NCBI GenBank assembly: GCA_900556455.1
Contig: USOV01000027.1
Location: 1-11,237, forward strand
Direction of reading: 5' to 3'
Origin: an uncultured Clostridium sp.
GTDB taxonomy: Bacteria; Bacillota; Clostridia; TANB77; CAG-508
DNA length: 11,237 nt
Position numbers and translations under genes: made by a program. This document shows, one piece after another, positions 1 through 6,092 of the stretch. The notes under the pieces were generated by a model. It saw only the letters and a program-made list of their open reading frames with translations. It searched no databases and had not been told where the DNA came from. Within the stretch, counting starts at the first letter, position 1, and every line of letters begins with the position of its first letter.

Positions 1-747
1 TACATTCTGATATGATATAATCAAGCATATTCATGCTTGCAGCAAATCGAGGTTATAGTTTCCTACTACATTCTGATATGATATAATTTTTAAAAGGAAC
101 AAAATATGAAGATGATAGTTATAGTTTCCTACTACATTCTGATATGATATAATCTTCCATATTATATCCTCCTAAAACCGATAGTTATAGTTTCCTACTA
201 CATTCTGATATGATATAATAAATCAACAAATAAATCAACAGCTTGCTGAGTTATAGTTTCCTACTACATTCTGATATGATATAATAATAAGTTCTTATTA
301 TTTATGTCTGGATTTGTTATAGTTTCCTACTACATTCTGATATGATATAATGAATATACTTAATGGATTTGCTAATGGGCTGTTATAGTTTCCTACTACA
401 TTCTGATATGATATAATCCAGTAGCGAATACAGTTACTATATCTTGAGTTATAGTTTCCTACTACATTCTGATATGATATAATGAATTTATCAATTTATT
501 CATTAGGGCTTTAGTTATAGTTTCCTACTACATTCTGATATGATATAATATTGCATTACTAACATATTTAGATAATGCTGTTATAGTTTCCTACTACATT
601 CTGATATGATATAATTTAAATATACTGTATGTAGGCGCGCAACTAGTTATAGTTTCCTACTACATTCTGATATGATATAATTTTTTTTGATTTATATAGT
701 TTTCAAATTTAGTTATAGTTTCCTACTACATTCTGATATGATATAAT
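1..747 (+). CRISPR. Type II-C CRISPR array, 11 full repeats plus 1 partial, 11 spacers of 30 bp
   Basis: The 36-bp repeat starts GTTATAGTTTCC and ends CTGATATGATATAAT. Complete copies begin at 52, 118, 184, 250, 316, 382, 448, 514, 580, 646 and 712, a strict 66-bp period, and all are identical; bases 1-21 are the 3' part of a further copy cut by the window edge. All eleven spacers are different and exactly 30 bp. The orientation (+) is set by the tracrRNA, whose 3' half of the anti-repeat pairs with the repeat's GUUAUAGU, as in N. meningitidis, whose repeat also begins GTTGTAG and ends CTACAAT. The array is therefore transcribed towards cas2. The last repeat shows no decay. Spacer 1 (22-51) contains the inverted repeat CAAGCAT/ATGCTTG. 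Spacers 2 (88-117) and 3 (154-183, reverse strand) look like ribosome-binding-site plus start-codon regions of invader genes. Confidence 0.98.
719..747 (+). promoter_or_regulatory. Promoter built into each CRISPR repeat (last copy shown)
   Basis: Repeat bases 28-36 read TGATATAAT, a perfect extended -10 element. A weak -35-like TTTCCT (repeat bases 8-13, 3 of 6 matches) sits exactly 17 bp upstream of TATAAT. In the last repeat these are at 719-724 and 742-747; the same arrangement occurs in all eleven full repeats. Transcription would start about seven bases into each 30-bp spacer, leaving a guide of about 23-24 nt. This is the layout described for N. meningitidis, where each repeat promotes its own crRNA. 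Promoter activity is inferred from sequence only. Confidence 0.6.
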
Positions 748-792
748 GTATGATCCTATAACCATTGCTAAGACTGGCTTTAGCGACAAATT

Positions 793-843
793 ATCATAAA
801 AAAAGTAACTATTTTTCATCTAAAATAGTTACTTTTTTATGAT
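793..843. terminator. Bidirectional terminator between the CRISPR array and cas2
   Basis: A very long hairpin: the left arm ATCAT-A7-GTAACTATTTT pairs with AAAATAGTTAC-T6-ATGAT across a 6-base loop, with one bulged A. It has A/T tracts on both sides, so it can stop transcription in both directions. It lies 45 bp after the last repeat and just past the cas2 stop codon, where the plus-strand array and the minus-strand cas operon converge. Confidence 0.85.
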
Positions 844-845
844 TT

Positions 846-1166
846 TTAAAATAATGATAATTGATCTGCATTAATTTTTCTCTCCCTTACTGTCTTTTTT
901 CCTATTAAAATTTCCATACTTACATACTGTTTTTCTGTTACTTTCATACATCTTATTGAACCTTTCTTTGGCAGATTATCTTTTAATCTTGCATAATGCT
1001 TGTTTACCCCATCGTCACCATTACATATTCTAGAATAAACCGAAAATTGTAGCATATCATATCCATCTTTTATTAGAAATTTTCTAAATTGTGCGTAAAT
1101 TTTTCTATCTCTTTTCGTTACTACTGGCAAATCAAAAAATACTATTAATCGCATATACTTACCCAT
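846..1166 (-). CDS. cas2: CRISPR-associated endonuclease Cas2 (type II-C)
   Basis: Cas2 is the small dimeric partner of Cas1 in the spacer-integration complex. The 106-residue product has the ferredoxin-like Cas2 start (MRLIVFFDLPV, with the conserved metal-site Asp at residue 12), followed by the conserved RKFLIKDGYDMLQFSVYSR block and KGSIR..KVTEKQ. The start ATG at 1166 overlaps the end of cas1 (the reading is ATGGGTAA), which suggests translational coupling; a second in-frame ATG at codon 5 is also possible and would give the MRLIVFF start. It is the last gene of cas9-cas1-cas2, and no csn2 or cas4 follows, which fits subtype II-C. The protein ends in DQLSLF, whose last five residues match the bacterial sliding-clamp-binding consensus QL[SD]LF. 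Family assignment is certain; clamp binding is inference. Confidence 0.97.
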   Translation of the reverse strand: MGKYMRLIVFFDLPVVTKRDRKIYAQFRKFLIKDGYDMLQFSVYSRICNGDDGVNKHYARLKDNLPKKGSIRCMKVTEKQYVSMEILIGKKTVRERKINADQLSLF

Positions 1167-2061
1167 ATATATGTCTTTCTAAAGGTATTATAATCGGTAC
1201 TTGCAACTTAGTATAGTCTTTGCTTTGCACACTTGTAGTAAACGAACTAACAAAAATTTCTATTGCATTACTTACACACACTCTTTTTCCAGATATTATA
1301 ACTTCATAATTAAGTAAATCCACCAGATTTCTTCGAATGTTAGCATTAAATTCTTCAGTCTCTTTAACGTTTTGAATTGTCCACAAATCTACAAGAGCTC
1401 TAAATGGTTCTATAAAATCATCAGCAAGATTGTAGTTATTTAACTCGCTTTTATGATGTATTCCTAGACAATGAATATATCCGTACTGACTTATCGTTCT
1501 AGCAATTGCACCACGTAATATAGAATATCCATAATCCAAACATGCATTATATACATTTTCTAAATTTCTATTAAAGCCTTTTCTAAATAACGTTTCAAAA
1601 TATATTTTTGCACTTTGTCCCTCTATATTCTGCGTATCACCAGAATCGACATCTTCTAACATTTTCAAAAGTTTCTTTTCTGTATCATATTTTCCAATGC
1701 ATCTTAACACGTATGACTGATTAAATATTTTCTGCTTAATTATTCTTTGCCAACAACGTTTCTTAAAAGGCTCTGTTAATGCAATTTGCATTTTTATTAT
1801 TTTAGTCTGCCTACTATGCTGAAAGTATGGAAGTATGTAACCATTTGGAGTATGCTTGTTATCGCAAATGTATACTATTATATTGTTTTCACAAATTTTA
1901 CTTAACAAGCCTTCGGTCAGTAAAACTTGCTGCGACTCTAATACAATAGCTGACACATCCTCTATCGGCACACTCCAAATTTCCTCTTGTTGTATTTGTA
2001 TTTGATTATTTTTTAATGACAATTTTGAGGGATGAGAAATAATCAAACTCCTCCAACTCAT
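1159..2061 (-). CDS. cas1: CRISPR-associated integrase Cas1 (type II-C)
   Basis: Cas1 is the integrase that, as a Cas1-Cas2 complex, inserts new spacers at a repeat. The ATG at 2061 (MSWRSL, 300 residues) is chosen because AGGAGG lies 8 bases upstream; a reading that starts at GTG three codons earlier would place the ribosome site inside the start. Landmarks: the N-terminal beta domain (about residues 1-75, IEDVSAIVLESQQVLLTEGLL), then the helical catalytic domain with the metal-binding Glu at about 147 (IEGQSAKIYFETLF), His-His at 202-203 (GIHHKSELNNYNLADDFIEPFR) and Glu at about 218. The cas9 stop codon TAG is the first three bases of its TAGGAGG ribosome site, and its own end overlaps cas2, so the three genes form one tight operon. 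All catalytic residues are present. Confidence 0.97.
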   Translation of the reverse strand: MSWRSLIISHPSKLSLKNNQIQIQQEEIWSVPIEDVSAIVLESQQVLLTEGLLSKICENNIIVYICDNKHTPNGYILPYFQHSRQTKIIKMQIALTEPFKKRCWQRIIKQKIFNQSYVLRCIGKYDTEKKLLKMLEDVDSGDTQNIEGQSAKIYFETLFRKGFNRNLENVYNACLDYGYSILRGAIARTISQYGYIHCLGIHHKSELNNYNLADDFIEPFRALVDLWTIQNVKETEEFNANIRRNLVDLLNYEVIISGKRVCVSNAIEIFVSSFTTSVQSKDYTKLQVPIIIPLERHIYG

Positions 2062-2073
2062 TTTTACCACCTC

Positions 2074-5000
2074 CTATTTTTTACTTTTTATACCTCCTTT
2101 CCTTTTCTCATTCTTAACTTTATAATAATTGCCAAGAACGTCTACTTCATATTTTTCGAAAACTTCTAAGTTTTGTGCTCCAGGTCTCGCAGTTTCCTTA
2201 CCATCTATTAAACTTTTATCATGATTTATTAATGTCAAAGTTCCAGTACTAACATCAGCACCATGAAAATACATAATCTTTATTTTCTCGCCTTTCTTTT
2301 TCACACCAACCAAATCGTTGTAATATAAACTAAAAATAAATTTATAAGTCTCATCCATCTCAATCCATTCATCTTGAGATTTTCCAGCCTTTATTGCCTT
2401 ATTAGGTAAAACATTCTTTATCATATCAGCAACATACAATGGAACCAAATAATACTTTCCATTCTTAGTAAAAACATCAACTCTAACCATTCCACCATTT
2501 GCTGCGATTCCTTTTCCACTACCCTTTTGCAGTTCCAATCCTGAATTCATACTACTAGGAACCTTTATACTCTTTACAACAGGTCCATCACCCTTTTTTG
2601 CCCTTTTTCTTAATACATATTCACTATTAAATGCCTTATCTGCCCTAAAATTAAATTCCTCCATTCGAGAATATATCGAATCATAAAGTTCCTTATCGCT
2701 TTGATATATCTCTCGATAATTCTCATTTGTTAAAATCATTTCTATTTCAGATTTCGTTATTTGATTTAGAAACTTTTTACGCATTACAATTCCTTTATCC
2801 GTCAGCTTTGCAGAATATATCGTCTCTTCATGTGCTTGACCTGTCACTTTTCTGTTTGGCATTCTAGAAACAAATATTGGCTTAATTTTCGTCACATCAA
2901 CATCATTATAATTTTTAAACATATCGCTAGCTAAATCATGACTTGGATTTTCACTCATCCTTGCTTCTAATTCTTCTTTAAATTCTGGCCAAGGTCTTTC
3001 CATTTCATGTGTCTTATATTTTACATCTACGATTTCGCCAGTCTCTTCATCAAAATATTCTCCATTTTTATTTTGATAATATAATTCTTTTTGCTTGCTA
3101 TATTCACGAATTCTTTTTTGAAATTTTTCAGTAGCACATGCTATTATCACAGCATCTTCAGCATGATGTAAATCGTTCTTTTCACGATCTTTTGTTGGTA
3201 TTCCCCAATAATGTCTAAGTGCCGTAGTACAGCTTCCTACAATTGCTTTTACCTTTATTCTATTTTCAGGTTCACCAAAGTTTTCAAAAGCCAAATTCTT
3301 TTTTATATAATTCAATAAAAATCTAGCAATATATTTTGTATCATTCAAATTTTTCTCTAGCCAATCTCTTTCTTTATCAGCATTAAAATTCTTCACTAAT
3401 AAATTCTCACGTTTTTTCATATTGTTACGATAAGTTGTTTTTACAAAAGCTTCAAACTCATCCCAATTAGATGTTGACCCCAAATATTCAAAAGGTGTCT
3501 TATTTTTCTTTTCTTGATTTTCTCGAGACAAAACTAAAACTTTGTTATTATATGAATCATCAAATGATCTACTAAATGGTATCGCATGATCTATTTCTAC
3601 ATAACCATTTTCAAACAGTCTAGCATATTCTATAGGCTGCATTGAGTATGCACTTTTTCCATTTTGCTCACGGTATAACCTTACTTTTAACATATCAACA
3701 GGTTTAGCTGTTATTCCAAAATGCTGTTTTATATCATTTTTCAATATTTCGTTTTGCGTTCTATTTTCCTTTTGTTTACTCTCTATATCTTTTCTCTCTT
3801 TAAAATTTTTAGTAAGCTCTCTTGCAAGCTCTATATGTATTTCGAAAGGTGATCCATACTTGTCTATTATTGCATTGATTACTTTTCTTGTTTGTGTAAC
3901 AGAACGATACACAACTGGATTTCTTATTTCATCTTTCGAAATTACTGGTAACTTGTACTTAAGCTCACCATCATCATTTTTAAAATTATATTCAGCTGAC
4001 TGGCAAGCTTTATCGTACTGTTTTCCTTCTTCTAAAAAAGGCAATATTTTATTTAATGCTTTATATGATAAATGTCCAAACTTTGCAAAAGTAACATTTG
4101 TTAGTTCATCTATTACTTTATCGTCTATTCCCAATTCAGATAATGCTTTAATAATCTCAACATCAGTTTTATTTCGTGTTAACACTTCAGCAATCTTATC
4201 GATTTTTTCATGTTCATTTTTACAAAGTTCATCAAAAATATTTAGAGCATCAGCCTTTTCAAAAGCAGTCTTAATTTCATGATATCCATTTAATTTTACA
4301 AATGTCGACGCATCTTCAACTTTATTTCTTATTTCCTCTGCAGATAATTTTTCATATTCCCCAGTCTTCTTATTTTTCGTAGGTTTTATATAATAATTTA
4401 GTCCAACAAAAACGGCTTCCTCTGGAATATCTAATTCACTTCTTATTTTTTTATATTTGACTCCACTTTTAAGTTTATATGCCAAATCTATAACTTTTTC
4501 TCTTTGTTCTTCACTTAAAAATATTTTTTTACTATCTACTTGATAGGCTAAATTATTCACTTTTTGAAGTAACATAGCTCTTTCAAAAGTCCAGCTATTT
4601 TTAGCAGCTCTAGGTTCGTCTTTTTCAAACGTACATTTTCCAACCATTTTATCCATTAATTCAGGAGTCATAAATGGTTTTTGATAATTGAATACTTGCA
4701 AATACTCGTTTTCAAAATCTGCACTAGTATACGTGTTGCCTAATTCTCTTTGTTTAGAGAAAAGTATTTTCGTTTCATCCTCTAATTCGCTCCTATCTAT
4801 ACAATTATTATACTGACCGTTTTTATTTCTTTTTGCATCTATATATTTTTCATCTTTAGCGAACATTTCTCCAACAGTTCTATAACCTTTCGCTTCCATA
4901 TATGCCCTATTCAATGCAATTGATTTTATTATTTTTCCACCCTCATCACTATTTGCTTCTGTTTTTCTATTTGACTTATATCCTCTTCTTTTTGCTATTG

Positions 5001-5361
5001 ATGTCAAAACTCTTGCCCACTCTCTAGGTGTCAATTTTCTATCCAAACCTTCTGCTCTTAACTGCCAAGTATCTATATCTTCATTAGATAAAACATATAA
5101 CCTTTCTGTTTCGTCTTTAGAGATGATTTCATACTTTACAAATAATTCTTTAATTTTATTCATTCTTACTCTTCTTCTTTTTAATCTTCTCCTAAGACCT
5201 CTTGCAAGTCTTCTCTTTTCATTAATAGCTCCTCCATCTTTAGGTCTTTCTGCAGACGTAAATAGCCTAACACCCAAATTTTCAATACGATTTTTTTCTA
5301 AATTTACAACAGCCCAACCTATAGATGAAATTCCAATATCCAATCCCAAAGAATACTTCAT
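2074..5361 (-). CDS. cas9: Cas9 RNA-guided DNA endonuclease, type II-C
   Basis: Cas9 cuts both strands of DNA matched by a crRNA:tracrRNA pair. The protein has 1095 residues, in the compact II-C range, and resembles N. meningitidis Cas9 along its length. RuvC-I: LGLDIGISSIGWAV with Asp8. The Arg-rich bridge helix is at about 47-75. REC lobe: about 76-490. RuvC-II: HIELARE with Glu511. HNH domain: EIDHAIPFSRSFDD with Asp591, His592 and the later Asn615 (SRENQ). RuvC-III: LHHAEDAVIIAC with His733 and Asp736. The C-terminal PAM-interacting region (about 830-1095) contains MVRVDVFTKNGKYYLVPLY. All nuclease residues are kept, so it should be active. The start has AAGGAGG 5 bases upstream. The tracrRNA lies immediately upstream on the same strand and no clear separate cas9 promoter is visible. 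The PAM cannot be read from the sequence. Confidence 0.98.
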   Translation of the reverse strand: MKYSLGLDIGISSIGWAVVNLEKNRIENLGVRLFTSAERPKDGGAINEKRRLARGLRRRLKRRRVRMNKIKELFVKYEIISKDETERLYVLSNEDIDTWQLRAEGLDRKLTPREWARVLTSIAKRRGYKSNRKTEANSDEGGKIIKSIALNRAYMEAKGYRTVGEMFAKDEKYIDAKRNKNGQYNNCIDRSELEDETKILFSKQRELGNTYTSADFENEYLQVFNYQKPFMTPELMDKMVGKCTFEKDEPRAAKNSWTFERAMLLQKVNNLAYQVDSKKIFLSEEQREKVIDLAYKLKSGVKYKKIRSELDIPEEAVFVGLNYYIKPTKNKKTGEYEKLSAEEIRNKVEDASTFVKLNGYHEIKTAFEKADALNIFDELCKNEHEKIDKIAEVLTRNKTDVEIIKALSELGIDDKVIDELTNVTFAKFGHLSYKALNKILPFLEEGKQYDKACQSAEYNFKNDDGELKYKLPVISKDEIRNPVVYRSVTQTRKVINAIIDKYGSPFEIHIELARELTKNFKERKDIESKQKENRTQNEILKNDIKQHFGITAKPVDMLKVRLYREQNGKSAYSMQPIEYARLFENGYVEIDHAIPFSRSFDDSYNNKVLVLSRENQEKKNKTPFEYLGSTSNWDEFEAFVKTTYRNNMKKRENLLVKNFNADKERDWLEKNLNDTKYIARFLLNYIKKNLAFENFGEPENRIKVKAIVGSCTTALRHYWGIPTKDREKNDLHHAEDAVIIACATEKFQKRIREYSKQKELYYQNKNGEYFDEETGEIVDVKYKTHEMERPWPEFKEELEARMSENPSHDLASDMFKNYNDVDVTKIKPIFVSRMPNRKVTGQAHEETIYSAKLTDKGIVMRKKFLNQITKSEIEMILTNENYREIYQSDKELYDSIYSRMEEFNFRADKAFNSEYVLRKRAKKGDGPVVKSIKVPSSMNSGLELQKGSGKGIAANGGMVRVDVFTKNGKYYLVPLYVADMIKNVLPNKAIKAGKSQDEWIEMDETYKFIFSLYYNDLVGVKKKGEKIKIMYFHGADVSTGTLTLINHDKSLIDGKETARPGAQNLEVFEKYEVDVLGNYYKVKNEKRKGGIKSKK

Positions 5362-5384
5362 ATAAACCTCCTTCTAAACCCATA

Positions 5385-5499
5385 AAACGAAGATGTCCCT
5401 TACCTAAAAGGTAAGGGACTATTTAAACTTCTCATCTCATTGATTACTCAACTGATTTATTATAGTAACCAACTACACTCTGATATGATATAACTTGTA
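5385..5499 (-). ncRNA. tracrRNA
   Basis: The anti-repeat is at 5459-5494. Read on +, it matches the CRISPR repeat at 30 of 36 positions; as RNA it pairs at 33 of 36, counting three G-U pairs. The unpaired positions (repeat bases 9, 10 and 13) form the bulge expected of Cas9 guides between a lower 8-bp stem and a long upper stem. Downstream lies UUGA-GUAA-UCAA (5440-5451), a 4-bp hairpin with a GNRA loop in the nexus position. A perfect 10-bp terminal hairpin GTCCCTTACC/GGTAAGGGAC (5395-5419) follows, then ATCTTCGTTTTA. The N. meningitidis tracrRNA ends in a similar hairpin followed by CAUCGUUUA. The 5' end is set from the promoter at 5505-5533; both ends are approximate by several bases. Confidence 0.93.
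5395..5419 (-). terminator. tracrRNA 3' hairpin / leaky terminator before cas9
   Basis: A perfect 10-bp stem with a 5-base loop, followed on the minus strand by ATCTTCGTTTTATGGG, an interrupted and short U-tract. It should define the tracrRNA 3' end but is a weak intrinsic terminator, so read-through into cas9, which starts 33 bases later, is plausible. Confidence 0.75.
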
Positions 5500-5504
5500 C
5501 CATC

Positions 5505-5533
5505 ATAGTACACTACTTTTGCTAATGTGTCAA
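5505..5533 (-). promoter_or_regulatory. tracrRNA promoter
   Basis: On the minus strand TTGACA (5528-5533, consensus -35) is followed after exactly 17 bp by TACTAT (5505-5510, 4 of 6 for the -10). A-rich DNA precedes the -35. The predicted start, about 5498-5499, is a few bases before the anti-repeat. An inverted repeat TGTAC-N7-GTACA (5496-5512 on +) covers the -10 and start site and could be an operator. Confidence 0.75.
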
Positions 5534-5551
5534 TAGTTTTTCCTTTTTTAT

Positions 5552-5560
5552 ATTATATCA
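5552..5560 (-). promoter_or_regulatory. Possible second, upstream promoter for tracrRNA/cas9
   Basis: The minus strand reads TGATATAAT, a perfect extended -10, with no convincing -35. The surrounding 12 bases ATATGATATAAT are identical to the 3' end of the CRISPR repeat. It lies about 45 bp upstream of the main tracrRNA promoter and would give a longer tracrRNA or a cas9 leader transcript. AT-rich background makes chance occurrence possible. Confidence 0.35.
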
Positions 5561-5644
5561 TATTTTCACGCGACTATTTTCTTTTTCGTTCGACAAGTTT
5601 CGACATAATTTTTTTTGATACTTTATTGGGATGTGTTTTTTTGT

Positions 5645-6028
5645 TTACAATTCATAGTTCCACAATCCAAGTTTTCCATTAACCTCTATCGGTTCTTCGA
5701 AAACTTGTACATCTGTTAATTGCCATGCATACCTTTCTTCAAAAGAACTCTTTGCATAAACATCTGGATTCTCTTTTAGGCACTCACTCTTTAATTTTTC
5801 GTCACATTTTATGCAATCTACTAAATTAACTTTGCCTAAAATTTTTCCGAGTGGCAATTCTGATGGAAGATATTTTTCTAGTCTCTCACTAGCTTCTTTG
5901 TCTACAGTCTTTCCAGCGTGTATCAAAAGTTCGCCTCTATATTTTGTTGGCCATCCTCTAAATTCAAATCTTTTGTAGCCTAACATTATAAGAGTCGCCC
6001 AAGGTTGCCTAATTGTTAATACTTTCAT
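5645..6028 (-). CDS. ASCH-domain protein, putative RNA-binding
   Basis: This 127-residue protein is a single ASCH domain, a beta-barrel fold related to PUA that is thought to bind RNA or modified nucleosides. The visible signature is LTIRQPWATLIMLGYKRFEFR near the N-terminus (residues 4-24), then W..KYRGELLIHAGK (26-40) and a hydrophobic C-terminal strand (GLWNYEL). Such stand-alone proteins are common in Bacillota and of mostly unknown function; some relatives hydrolyse acetylated nucleosides, but nothing here shows that. The ATG has GGGAGG 6 bases upstream. It follows the nucleotidyltransferase/GNAT gene by 64 bp and sits directly upstream of the tracrRNA region. Sharing a function with Cas9 is not supported beyond position. 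Confidence 0.85.
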   Translation of the reverse strand: MKVLTIRQPWATLIMLGYKRFEFRGWPTKYRGELLIHAGKTVDKEASERLEKYLPSELPLGKILGKVNLVDCIKCDEKLKSECLKENPDVYAKSSFEERYAWQLTDVQVFEEPIEVNGKLGLWNYEL

Positions 6029-6092
6029 CTAGTTCCTCCCTTTAATTTTTTTAAATAAAAGTTTTCGGTTTTATTATTGAAAAATATAAGTA

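Noticed and set aside
748..792. A further degenerate repeat after the last spacer
   Set aside because: Apart from a short TTTAGC-like stretch there is no alignment to the 36-bp repeat at the expected 66-bp spacing.
3860..4282. Open frame of 140 codons on + inside cas9
   Set aside because: It is antisense to the conserved REC region of cas9, has no ribosome site, and its composition follows from the cas9 codons.
5123..5365. Open frame of 80 codons on + over the cas9 start
   Set aside because: It is the complement of the bridge-helix and RuvC-I coding region; no start signal.
5495..5563. A long tracrRNA form acting as a natural single guide to repress cas9, as in Streptococcus pyogenes
   Set aside because: That would need a repeat-like GUUAUAGU stretch in the 5' extension; none is present between the upstream -10 and the anti-repeat.
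5589..5605. Direct repeat TTCGACA twice, 10 bp apart, between the ASCH gene and the tracrRNA region
   Set aside because: Too short and not placed relative to either promoter in a way that supports an operator call.
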